From positions 1 to 8,010 of the forward strand of contig JAGRLQ010000167.1 in NCBI GenBank assembly GCA_020441735.1: DNA of 8,010 nt. Direction: 5' to 3'. The notes below the pieces were generated by a model that was not told where the DNA came from, searched no databases, and saw only the letters and a program-made list of their open reading frames with translations. Source of the DNA: Nitratireductor sp. GTDB taxonomy: Bacteria; Pseudomonadota; Alphaproteobacteria; Rhizobiales; Rhizobiaceae. How positions within the stretch are numbered: the stretch's first letter is position 1; every line of letters begins with the position of its first letter. Below, piece by piece: positions 1 through 6,757 of the stretch. Both the position numbers and the translations under genes were made by a program.

Positions 1-220
1 TGCGCAGATCGCGGGCAAGATCGGCATCGGAATCATCGATGGACTGGTTCTGGCATTTCATGCAGCGGATGGTGGCGGAAAGGTCGCGGGCTCGATGCTC
101 AAGCGCCGGATCGGCCAGCATCTCATCCGGATTGACGGCAAAAGCAGGCGCGGCGGCAAGCAGGGCCATTGCCAGGACAAGGAGCCGGATGCCGGCTTTC
201 ATGGCATCAGGAAAGCGCAT
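1..220 (-). CDS. ccmH: Cytochrome c-type biogenesis protein CcmH (CycL), N-terminal part
   Basis: This is the N-terminal 73 residues of CcmH, a periplasmic membrane-anchored thiol oxidoreductase that reduces the CXXCH cysteines of apocytochrome c before haem attachment. The gene runs off the window. A signal peptide with a leucine/alanine-rich core ends at about residue 28 (APAFA). The catalytic motif RCMKCQNQSIDDSDA follows, with Cys53 and Cys56, and then a conserved ARDLR segment. The start at 220 was chosen because GGAAAG lies about 7-9 nt upstream. This makes the gene overlap the end of ccmF by 14 nt. A second ATG at 202 would lie just after the ccmF stop, but it has no visible ribosome binding site. 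In rhizobia this gene is the last of cycHJKL and is often followed by degP, which would lie outside the window. The CMKC dipeptide differs from the CPQC of E. coli CcmH. The identification is secure. Confidence 0.95.
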   Translation of the reverse strand, partial: MRFPDAMKAGIRLLVLAMALLAAAPAFAVNPDEMLADPALEHRARDLSATIRCMKCQNQSIDDSDADLARDLR

Positions 221-2198
221 CGGCCTGCTTTCCGGCAGCAATGCGCCTCGCCCGCTTCGCCACACCGACGCGCAACCGCCGGTCGGAAAGCGAGATTGCT
301 CCGCCTGCCACCATGAAAATTGCGCCAATCCAGATCAGGGTCACCAGCGGTTTCCACCAGGCGCGGATGACCAGCTTGCCGCTCGCGCTGAGGTCGCCCA
401 GGGATATGTAAAGCTGGGAGAAGCCGATGGTACGGATCGCTGCCTCGGTGGTTGGCATGCCACGCACCTGATAGACGCGCTTGGCAGGCTTCATTGGGAA
501 CAAATTGCCTGAAGGGCTTGTTACCATCAAATTGGCAACGATCTCGGTGTAGTTCGGACCCGTGACCGGGGTTACCCCTTGAAAGGCGATCTCGTAGCCT
601 GCGACAGCGATCTTTTCGCCGGGGGCAACTTCGGCAACGCTTTCCTGCTCGAAGACTGAGACGGTCACCACGCCAAGTAGGATCACCCCGAGGCCGAAAT
701 GGCCGAGCGCTGTTCCCCACATGGAACGCGGCAGGCCGGAAAGCCGGGAAAAGACATTCGATGCGGAGGTCTTGCCAATGCCCGTGCGGGTCCAGATTTC
801 GGCAAAGGCACCGACCATTACCCACACCGCAAGGCCGATGCCCAGGCTTGCCAGTACCGGCTCGCCCGAGGTGAAGGCCAATGTGATGATGAAGGTGAGC
901 AGGGCCAACCCGGCAACCCAGAAAAGGCGCTGCAGGGCCGGGTACAGATCAGCTCGTTTCCAGGAAAGCAAAGGCCCGATGGGAACCAGCATCAGGAGCG
1001 GGATCATCAGCGGACCGAAAGTGATGTTGAAGAACGGCGCGCCGACGGAAATCTTGGCACCCGAAAGCGCTTCGACAACGAGCGGGTAGAGCGTTCCGAC
1101 CAGCACGGTTGCTGCTGCCGTGGTCAAAAAGACATTGTTGAAGACCAGCGCGCCCTCGCGCGAAATCGGCTGGAACAGACCGCCTGCCTTCAGCAGTGGT
1201 GCGCGGATTGCAAAGAGCGTCAGCGAGCCACCGATGAAGAGCATCAGGATCATCAGGATGAAGACACCACGCTCGGGATCGTTGGCAAAAGCGTGAACGG
1301 AAGTCAGGACACCGGAACGCACCAGGAAGGTGCCAAGCAGCGACATGGAAAAGGTGATGATGGCAAGCAGGATGGTCCAGATTTTCAGCGCCTCGCGCTT
1401 TTCCATCACCAGGGCAGAATGCAGCAATGCGGTGCCGACGAGCCAGGGAATGAAGGAAGCATTCTCGACCGGGTCCCAGAACCACCAGCCGCCCCAGCCG
1501 AGCTCGTAATAGGCCCAGTAGGAGCCCATGGCGATGCCTGCGGTAAGGAACAGCCAGGCCGTCAGCGCCCAGGGCCTTACCCAGCGCGCCCAGGCAGCAT
1601 CGATGCGACCGGAGATCATTGCGGCAACGGCAAAGGAGAAGGTGACGGAAAAACCGACGTAACCCAGATAGAGCATCGGCGGATGGATGGCGAGGCCGAT
1701 ATCCTGCAGAACGGGATTGAGATCGTTGCCCTCGAAGGGCGCAGGCGAAAGCCGGGCAAAGGGATTGGAGGTCAGCAGGATGAACAGGAAGAAGGCTGCC
1801 GCAATCCATCCCTGAACGGCCAGTACATTGGCTTTCAAACGGGCAGGAATGTTGGAGCCGAACCAGGCAACCAGCGCACTGAAGAAGGCAAGGATCAGCA
1901 CCCACAGCAGCATGGAACCTTCATGGTTTCCCCACACGCCGGTGACCTTGTAGAGCATCGGCTTTGCCGAATGGGAGTTTGCCCAGACATTCTCCAGCGA
2001 GAAGTCGGACGTCACATAGGCACTGGTGAGCGAGGCGAACGCCAACAGGGTGAAAACGAACATGCCGGTGGAAGCCGACGAACCGATCGCCATCAGCTTC
2101 TGATTGCCGAGTTTTGCACCGGCAAGCGGGACGACCGATAGCACCAGCGAAAGTGCAAAGGCCAGTACCAGGGCAAAATGGCCCAGTTCGTTGATCAT
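207..2198 (-). CDS. ccmF: Haem lyase subunit CcmF (CycK)
   Basis: CcmF is the integral membrane core of the system I cytochrome c haem ligase. It accepts haem from holo-CcmE and attaches it to apocytochrome c. The protein has 663 residues, normal for the family, and many membrane segments throughout. The WWD haem-binding signature (GWGGWWFWDPVENASF) lies at about residues 234-249. His172 (IHPP) and His302 (SVHAF) match the periplasmic haem-ligand histidines of E. coli CcmF. His260 and His500 match the two histidines that hold its internal haem b. The C-terminal periplasmic domain runs from about residue 515 to 625, followed by a last membrane segment. The ATG at 2198 overlaps the ccmE stop as ATGA, with GGAGG about 10 nt upstream. 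An in-frame GTG at 2222 would add eight residues and is less likely. The gene lies between ccmE and ccmH, as in other alphaproteobacteria. Confidence 0.97.
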   Translation of the reverse strand: MINELGHFALVLAFALSLVLSVVPLAGAKLGNQKLMAIGSSASTGMFVFTLLAFASLTSAYVTSDFSLENVWANSHSAKPMLYKVTGVWGNHEGSMLLWVLILAFFSALVAWFGSNIPARLKANVLAVQGWIAAAFFLFILLTSNPFARLSPAPFEGNDLNPVLQDIGLAIHPPMLYLGYVGFSVTFSFAVAAMISGRIDAAWARWVRPWALTAWLFLTAGIAMGSYWAYYELGWGGWWFWDPVENASFIPWLVGTALLHSALVMEKREALKIWTILLAIITFSMSLLGTFLVRSGVLTSVHAFANDPERGVFILMILMLFIGGSLTLFAIRAPLLKAGGLFQPISREGALVFNNVFLTTAAATVLVGTLYPLVVEALSGAKISVGAPFFNITFGPLMIPLLMLVPIGPLLSWKRADLYPALQRLFWVAGLALLTFIITLAFTSGEPVLASLGIGLAVWVMVGAFAEIWTRTGIGKTSASNVFSRLSGLPRSMWGTALGHFGLGVILLGVVTVSVFEQESVAEVAPGEKIAVAGYEIAFQGVTPVTGPNYTEIVANLMVTSPSGNLFPMKPAKRVYQVRGMPTTEAAIRTIGFSQLYISLGDLSASGKLVIRAWWKPLVTLIWIGAIFMVAGGAISLSDRRLRVGVAKRARRIAAGKQADALS

Positions 2199-2638
2199 TG
2201 GACGGCTTCCTCCCCCTGCCACACGCCTTTCTCCTTCAGCGTGTCGGCAACCTCCTTGGGCATGTAGTTCTCGTCATGCTTGGCAAGCACGGTGTCGGCG
2301 GAAAAACTGGTGCCGGAAAGGCTGCCCTCGGCAATCACCCCCTGCCCTTCTCGGAACAGGTCGGGAAGGATGCCCACATAGGTTACCGGCAATTCGTGCT
2401 CGGTATCGGTGATGACGAAATGAACGGTCTCGCCGGATTTCTCGATACTGCCTTCCTTGACCAGACCGCCCAGGCGAAAGCGCTCGCCCGACCGCGCCTT
2501 GTTTTCGGTCAGGATATCGGTCGGCGAATAGAAAAAGACGATCTCGTCGCGCAGGGCGAACATGACAAGCAGAACGGCAGCCATCAGCACCGCGCCGATT
2601 GCACCGATCATTGTCAGTCGTTTCTGCTTGCGGGTCAT
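2195..2638 (-). CDS. ccmE: Periplasmic haem chaperone CcmE (CycJ)
   Basis: CcmE carries haem covalently in the periplasm and hands it to CcmF. The 147-residue protein is of normal length. It has a short basic cytoplasmic N-terminus (TRKQKR), one membrane anchor at about residues 9-28, and a beta-rich OB-fold domain (about 45-120) containing the family-typical RFRLGGLV and GVIAEGSL segments. The haem-binding HxxxY motif is intact as HDENY, with His121 as the covalent haem ligand and Tyr125. A charged flexible tail follows. The start at 2638 overlaps the ccmI stop as ATGA, and the stop overlaps the ccmF start the same way, which suggests translational coupling. Confidence 0.97.
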   Translation of the reverse strand: MTRKQKRLTMIGAIGAVLMAAVLLVMFALRDEIVFFYSPTDILTENKARSGERFRLGGLVKEGSIEKSGETVHFVITDTEHELPVTYVGILPDLFREGQGVIAEGSLSGTSFSADTVLAKHDENYMPKEVADTLKEKGVWQGEEAVQ

Positions 2639-3822
2639 TGCGTGTCACTCCCGGAACCTGCTTGATCATCCGTTGGGCTTGCGGGCTGAACGGGTTCCTG
2701 CCCCCGCAACTGATCCAGCACCGACTTCATCTCCGCGACAAAGGCCGTTTCCTGCGCATTGGCGGCAATGGCCTTTTCAGCCGATGTCTTCGCAGCATCG
2801 CTATCGCCCAGAACGATATAGGCCCGCACAAGCCGTTTCCAGCCCTCACGATCTGTCGGATCGTCTTCAAGGCGGTCAGCAAGGCCTGCCACCATGGTGG
2901 AGATCATCTCTTTGCGTTCTTCGGCAGAAAGGGAGGCAGCTTCCTCGACCTGCTCTTCCGTGGGACCGGGCTGATTACCCCGGGCCGGTGTGATACCGGC
3001 AAGGCTGGCGGATTCCTTGCGGAAAGTTCTAGCAGCCTCCATCCAGGGAGATTGATCCGTGCCGCCGGAGATCAACGCGTCCCAGAGGGTAACCGCTTCT
3101 GCATGCTTGCCCTCCTGGCCCTTTGCCATAGCGAGATAGAACCGGGCCTTGGCGGACGCCTTGTTGGTTTCGAGTTCCTCGGTAAACAGCCGACCGGCCT
3201 CAGCAGTCACCACACCGCCAGCGACGGCCACCAGGCTTTCGGCGAGGTTCGCCTTCACTTCCGGAATTTGTGGCGCAAGCCGGAGCACATTGGCCCAGGC
3301 CTGCGCTGCTTCCTGGTCCCGACCCATGCGCGAATAGACCGGCGCCAGCACTTGCCAACCACGCACATCATCAGGTTTGGCAGCCAGATGCGCCTCGGCA
3401 CGGGCCACCAGTTCCTCGATGCGTTGATTTTCAAGGTTTCCGGCCTGGCGTTCGGCGAGGCGCTGATCGGGTATTTGCGGATTGCCGGCATGAAGATAGA
3501 GCGCGACGGCCACAACAGGAACCGAAACAATACCGGCCAGTGCAATTATGCGGGACAGAGCGAGGTTTGCCGATGGCGCACCGGGGGCCTGTTCAACGGC
3601 GGCAATCAGCTTGCGGCTTTCTTCGGCGATGGCCGCGCGCGCGGTATCGGCGTCAATGCGCCCGATCGCCAGATCGTTTTCGATCTCCGCCTTGCGCGCC
3701 TTGTAGATTGCCTTGTCGAGCTCTTCGGGGTTTTCGGCTTTTTCCCGGACAACATACAGCGGCGCGAGCACGAAGAGTGCCGCGAAAATCATCAACAGGG
3801 CTGCCATGATCCAAAACGTCAT
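2635..3822 (-). CDS. ccmI: Cytochrome c biogenesis protein CcmI (CycH), apocytochrome chaperone
   Basis: CcmI binds apocytochrome c C-termini and presents them to the haem ligation complex. The 395-residue protein begins with a membrane segment (residues about 3-24). A cytoplasmic loop with a coiled-coil look follows (about 28-75, including RKAEIENDLAIGRIDADT, typical of the CcmI N-terminal domain). A second membrane segment lies at about 91-111. A large periplasmic domain rich in TPR-like helices follows, for example EAHLAAKPDDVRGWQVLAPV at about 143-162 and DDPTDREGWKRLVRAYIVLG near 325. A low-complexity Pro/Asp/Ser tail ends the protein. The bipartite layout matches alphaproteobacterial CycH rather than the split enterobacterial CcmH version. 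It heads the ccmIEFH set. Its ribosome binding site is weak, and its start overlaps the end of a possible small upstream ORF. Confidence 0.95.
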   Translation of the reverse strand: MTFWIMAALLMIFAALFVLAPLYVVREKAENPEELDKAIYKARKAEIENDLAIGRIDADTARAAIAEESRKLIAAVEQAPGAPSANLALSRIIALAGIVSVPVVAVALYLHAGNPQIPDQRLAERQAGNLENQRIEELVARAEAHLAAKPDDVRGWQVLAPVYSRMGRDQEAAQAWANVLRLAPQIPEVKANLAESLVAVAGGVVTAEAGRLFTEELETNKASAKARFYLAMAKGQEGKHAEAVTLWDALISGGTDQSPWMEAARTFRKESASLAGITPARGNQPGPTEEQVEEAASLSAEERKEMISTMVAGLADRLEDDPTDREGWKRLVRAYIVLGDSDAAKTSAEKAIAANAQETAFVAEMKSVLDQLRGQEPVQPASPTDDQAGSGSDTQ

Positions 3823-3902
3823 GGCGCGTAGATATCGCCTAATGCAGGGGAAAAAAAGTTATTGCGCATCAAATCCGCGACAGCGGACATCAAGTCGCAC
3901 AT
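3819..3902 (-). CDS. Possible 27-codon leader ORF ending on the ccmI start codon
   Basis: A small open frame begins with ATG at 3902 and ends in a TGA whose last two bases (TG read as ATGA) overlap the ATG of ccmI. This is the same junction type used at ccmI/ccmE and ccmE/ccmF. The peptide would start MCDLMSAVADLMRN and contain FF and Tyr residues. No good ribosome binding site precedes the first ATG, and two internal ATGs (residues 5 and 12) could serve instead. There is no family to recognise. It may be a chance frame in a 110-bp spacer, or a leader whose translation couples to ccmI, which itself has a poor ribosome binding site. Confidence 0.2.
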   Translation of the reverse strand: MCDLMSAVADLMRNNFFSPALGDIYAP

Positions 3903-3932
3903 GGTGGAAGGCGGCGGAAAGCAGCTCAGCGA

Positions 3933-4325
3933 TCAGGTCCCGACCGGCTGCCAGACATCGTCCTCATTCTTGCAGGCAGTGGCCACACGGCTCGATTGCA
4001 CGCCCTCTACGGTGATCTGATGGGTAAAGCGGCGGCAAATACGGCCAGAAACCTCAAATGGCGGCCCCGGCAGGACACGGCCGGATGCAGCCTTGCCGCT
4101 ACGCCAATCCTTTGCGCCGCCGGCCGGCGTTGCCTCCAGCGCATTTACCTCCGCAGAAACTGCCTTGTTGAGAGCATACTGGTTGAGTTGCTGGCCTTGG
4201 GGCGTTGCCGCCAGGCTTGCCGAAAGCAGCGAACCCGGTCCCTTGCCGGTGGTCACGCATCCTGAAAGTAGGCCGGCGGACATCACGCAAACAAACAGGG
4301 CCTTGACCGGCAGTCCGAGTTTCAT
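3933..4325 (-). CDS. Small lipoprotein, RT0821/Lpp0805-type surface protein
   Basis: This 130-residue protein has an N-terminal signal peptide with a clear lipobox (LLSGC, lipidated Cys23), so the mature protein should be a membrane lipoprotein. A low-complexity linker (residues 24-45) leads to a compact C-terminal domain. That domain has Trp74, the GRICRRF stretch, a Cys97/Cys118 pair that could form a disulfide, and a closing TACKNEDDVWQPV segment. This ACxxxDGxW-like ending resembles the small outer-membrane surface proteins annotated as RT0821/Lpp0805 family in rhizobia and rickettsiae. The family assignment is from pattern memory and is moderate. It starts 24 nt after the feuQ stop with a strong GGAGAGG ribosome binding site, so it is probably cotranscribed with feuNPQ. 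Its function is unknown; envelope location fits a module that senses envelope or osmotic conditions. Confidence 0.8.
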   Translation of the reverse strand: MKLGLPVKALFVCVMSAGLLSGCVTTGKGPGSLLSASLAATPQGQQLNQYALNKAVSAEVNALEATPAGGAKDWRSGKAASGRVLPGPPFEVSGRICRRFTHQITVEGVQSSRVATACKNEDDVWQPVGT

Positions 4326-4349
4326 GTCAGTCCTCTCCAGATAATCACC

Positions 4350-5699
4350 TCACCGGGAAGGTCCGGCGGCTGGCAATGTCAATTCGGCTTTCAGGCCGCC
4401 CAGATCGGAACGGCCAAGGGTCAGGGCACCCTTATATTCATTGGCGATGTCGCGGACAATCGACAATCCGAGGCCCGAGCCCGGTTTGCTTTCGTCAAGT
4501 CTCGCGCCGCGCTTCACAGCCTCGCTGATCTGCACTTCCGTCATGCCATCACCATCATCGCCGACGGAAAGAACGAGCTTTCCGTCGGTAGTACCGGCAC
4601 TGATGGCCACACGGGAGCGGGCAAATTTGGCGGCATTCTCCAACAGGTTTCCAAGCATTTCCTCGAAATCCTGCTGCTCACCGGCAAAGACCGGATTGGA
4701 GCTGTCGGTCTCGACGGAAAAGTCCAGTTTGGGATTGAGCTTGTGCATGACCCGCGCCAGCCGCTCAAGGCTCTGCGCAACTTCGGTTCTGGAGGTGACC
4801 GTTCCGCTGCGGGCGGAAATCCTCGCCCGGTCAAGATAGGTCTGAACCTGGCCCTGCATCAGTTGAACCTGCTGTTCGATGACCTGGCGCACGGAAGGCT
4901 TGGCGCTTGACGCCTCGTTGCGCAGGACTGCAAGCGGAGTCTTCAGCGAGTGGGCGAGGTTGCCGACCTGGGTGCGGGCGCGCTCGATGACGCTCTGGTT
5001 GGAAACGATCAGCGCGTTGGTTTCGTCGATCAGGGGCTGGATTTCGAGGGGAAACTCGCCACTGATCTGTTCCGCCCTGCCCTCGCGGATATCGGCAAGC
5101 CTTGCGGTAGCCCGCTTGATCGGGTTGAGGCCCAAGCGGACGAGGAAAAAGGTGACCAGAATGAAACCGAGTGCAAACAGGGAAAGCACCAGCAGCAACT
5201 GGCGCACGAACTGGCTGACCTGCTTGTCGGCCTCCGCACGGCTTGCGGTAATCACGAAGGAATAAAGTTCGTCGCTTTCGCCAAGAAACGCCCTGGCCTC
5301 AATGCCGATGAGTTCCTGTCCACCGGCGTCCATCGCCAGGAACTCCCGCTGAAATCCGGAATCAAAAGGTGCACCGGAAGGAACGTCAACACTGCCACCA
5401 GCCAGTGAAACCGAGCTCAGACTGTCGTCGCCGGAGAGATTGTTGACCGTCCAGTAGTAGCCGGAACCGGGGCGCAGAAAGCGCGAGTCGCGCAGATCCG
5501 GCCCGCCGGTCAGCTTGCCCGACTCATCGCGACTGACCGATCCCATGATGTTGTAGAGATTTGCGGTCAGGCGCTCGCTGAGATTGATCTCAACACTGGT
5601 GCGGAAGTTGGTGCTCAAGAACCAGGCGACGGCGGAAGTCGCCAGGATTGCCCAAAGGGCAGTAAGGAAGAACAGTCTTGCAGAAAGCGTGCGGATCAA
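4350..5699 (-). CDS. feuQ: Sensor histidine kinase FeuQ (PhoQ-like)
   Basis: A 449-residue inner-membrane histidine kinase, partner of the response regulator encoded just upstream. A first membrane segment spans residues about 8-28. A periplasmic sensor domain of about 135 residues follows (including GSGYYWTVNNLSGD near 78-91). A second membrane segment lies at about 167-189, then a HAMP-like linker (about 190-240). The dimerisation/phosphoacceptor site is GNLAHSLKTPLAVLR with His250, close to the HSLKTPLAVL of PhoQ. The ATPase domain has an N-box (EMLGNLLENAAKFA, Asn355), a G1 box (DDGDGM, 381-386) and a G2 box (GSGLGLSI, 408-415). In Sinorhizobium meliloti FeuQ with FeuP drives ndvA expression and adaptation to low osmolarity; in Rhizobium leguminosarum feuPQ was linked to iron uptake. 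The start is TTG at 5699, which forms a TTGA overlap with the feuP stop; GGAGAAG lies about 10 nt upstream. Confidence 0.92.
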   Translation of the reverse strand: MIRTLSARLFFLTALWAILATSAVAWFLSTNFRTSVEINLSERLTANLYNIMGSVSRDESGKLTGGPDLRDSRFLRPGSGYYWTVNNLSGDDSLSSVSLAGGSVDVPSGAPFDSGFQREFLAMDAGGQELIGIEARAFLGESDELYSFVITASRAEADKQVSQFVRQLLLVLSLFALGFILVTFFLVRLGLNPIKRATARLADIREGRAEQISGEFPLEIQPLIDETNALIVSNQSVIERARTQVGNLAHSLKTPLAVLRNEASSAKPSVRQVIEQQVQLMQGQVQTYLDRARISARSGTVTSRTEVAQSLERLARVMHKLNPKLDFSVETDSSNPVFAGEQQDFEEMLGNLLENAAKFARSRVAISAGTTDGKLVLSVGDDGDGMTEVQISEAVKRGARLDESKPGSGLGLSIVRDIANEYKGALTLGRSDLGGLKAELTLPAAGPSR

Positions 5700-6388
5700 G
5701 ACGCCGCTTCTCCGCCGGCTTCACCTGTGTCACTGGACACAAGCCTGTAGCCAAGGCCGCGAACCGTCTCGATATACTGACCGCCCAGTTTCTTGCGCAG
5801 GCGGCCGATGAACACTTCGATGGTGTTGGAATCCCGGTCGAAATCCTGATCGTACAGATGCTCGGTGAGCTCGGTGCGGGACAGCACCCTGTCCTGATGG
5901 TGCATGAAGTAAGACAGCAGCCGCAGTTCATGCGAGGTCAGCTTCACCGGGCCGCCTTCCAGCGTCACTTTCGATGTTCTGGTGTCGAGCTGCAACTCGC
6001 CGCATTCGATCAGCGAGGCGGCGTGCCCGGCTGAACGGCGGATGAGTGCGCGCACCCGCGCCAGTACTTCCTCGATGTGAAAAGGCTTGGTAACATAGTC
6101 GTCGGCACCGGCATCGATGCCGGAAACCTTATCGTTCCAGCGATCTCGGGCCGTGAGGATGAGAACCGGCATGTTACGGCCCTCCCGCCGCCAGTTTTCC
6201 AGCACGGTAATGCCGTCCATTTCCGGCAGACCTACATCAAGGACGATGGCGTCGTAAGGTTCGGTATCGCCGAGGAAATGTCCCTCTTCACCATCAAAGG
6301 CCTTGTCAACGACGTAACCCGCCTCCTCAAAGGCATCGGCCAGTTGCCGGTTGAGATCTTTGTCATCTTCGACGATGAGGATACGCAT
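5696..6388 (-). CDS. feuP: Two-component response regulator FeuP (OmpR/PhoB class)
   Basis: A 230-residue DNA-binding response regulator. The receiver domain (1-115) has the acidic pocket Glu7-Asp8-Asp9, phosphoacceptor Asp51 in VLDVGLPEMDG, Thr79 and Lys101 (TKPF). The C-terminal winged-helix domain (about 125-217) has the usual LTSHELRLLSY, an RTELTEHLYDQ segment, the recognition helix region DRDSNTIEVFIGRLRKKLG and the closing ETVRGLGYRL. The receiver matches the FeuP/PhoP-like group very closely (for example GEEGHFLGDTEPYDAI), hence the symbol. The ATG at 6388 was preferred to an in-frame GTG at 6400 because it gives the standard MRILIVEDD N-terminus and has GGTGGA about 7 nt upstream. 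It lies 32 nt after the feuN stop and is translationally overlapped by feuQ. Confidence 0.93.
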   Translation of the reverse strand: MRILIVEDDKDLNRQLADAFEEAGYVVDKAFDGEEGHFLGDTEPYDAIVLDVGLPEMDGITVLENWRREGRNMPVLILTARDRWNDKVSGIDAGADDYVTKPFHIEEVLARVRALIRRSAGHAASLIECGELQLDTRTSKVTLEGGPVKLTSHELRLLSYFMHHQDRVLSRTELTEHLYDQDFDRDSNTIEVFIGRLRKKLGGQYIETVRGLGYRLVSSDTGEAGGEAAS

Positions 6389-6420
6389 GGGCAGGTCCAC
6401 CGGTTGGAATCGGCCGGAGT

Positions 6421-6642
6421 TTATCCCTTGACCTTCTTGGTGACCACCCGGGGCGGCTCGCCGTTCTTGCCGGGAAGAAGAAGTTTGACTTTGCAGTCCG
6501 AACCGGATGCTTCAACGCTCAACAATTCCGCATTTGCCTGGTTCGCAGCCTTCTGAGCAGCCGAGGTGCAATCGGCAGCAGCCACGGTGCTGGCCAGCAC
6601 CGGCATGGCAAAAATCAGGAAAGTGAGCAGAATCCGTTTCAT
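6421..6642 (-). CDS. feuN: Small exported protein, FeuN-like modulator of FeuPQ
   Basis: A 73-residue protein with a signal peptide (MKR start, hydrophobic core, cleavage likely after the Ala run at 22-23). The mature domain is about 50 residues. Two cysteines (Cys25 and Cys50) could form a disulfide in the periplasm, and the C-terminal half has a beta-strand-like stretch (CKVKLLLPGKNGEPPRVVTK) reminiscent of PepSY-type folds. Its identity rests mainly on position, size and export: in Sinorhizobium meliloti a small secreted protein FeuN is encoded directly upstream of feuP and feuQ and negatively modulates signalling through FeuQ. The ribosome binding site is weak (GGTG). A 115-bp upstream gap with a palindrome makes this the probable first gene of the feuNPQ transcript. 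I did not align it to FeuN, so orthology is inferred. Confidence 0.78.
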   Translation of the reverse strand: MKRILLTFLIFAMPVLASTVAAADCTSAAQKAANQANAELLSVEASGSDCKVKLLLPGKNGEPPRVVTKKVKG

Positions 6643-6701
6643 GGCAGCACCAATAGCAGGCCTTGGCTGAACCGCAAATGAACGAATCGGCGGAAACGTT
6701 A

Positions 6702-6716
6702 ATGACGTTGCGTCAT
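6702..6716. promoter_or_regulatory. Perfect 15-bp palindrome upstream of feuN (candidate operator)
   Basis: The sequence ATGACGTTGCGTCAT is a perfect inverted repeat with 6-bp arms and a 3-bp spacer, ending 59 bp before the feuN start. On the minus strand it directly follows, sharing one base with, a TTGATA hexamer (6716-6721) that could be a -35 element. No convincing -10 was found at 16-18 bp. The position in the only sizeable gap upstream of the feuNPQ genes suggests a transcription factor site. OmpR-class regulators such as FeuP more often bind direct repeats, so a different repressor or activator is equally possible. Confidence 0.4.
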
Positions 6717-6757
6717 ATCAAGCCGCCTGGACATTCCACCTGATTCCTCCGGGCACC

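Noticed and set aside
949..1905. A 318-codon minus-strand frame inside ccmF.
   Set aside because: It overlaps the WWD domain and conserved histidines of ccmF in another frame and has no ribosome binding site or family signature.
699..2141. A 480-codon open frame on the plus strand.
   Set aside because: It is antisense to ccmF, whose protein is strongly conserved. The translated product is rich in Gln, Gly, Arg and Asp with no recognisable domain, as expected of a GC-rich shadow frame.
1..3822. The ccm cluster was considered as a possible novel system because of its overlapping genes.
   Set aside because: Gene order and overlaps are those of ordinary alphaproteobacterial cycHJKL operons, and all key residues seen are standard.
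2599..3831. A 410-codon open frame on the plus strand.
   Set aside because: It is antisense to ccmI and part of ccmE, has no recognisable domain, and is best explained by codon bias of the real genes.
3874..3887. Hairpin TCCGC-GACA-GCGGA in the ccmI upstream gap, with a T-run at 3851-3857 on the minus strand, considered as a terminator for the feu-lipoprotein transcript.
   Set aside because: The stem is only 5 bp and the T-run begins about 16 nt after it, so it does not have the form of an intrinsic terminator.
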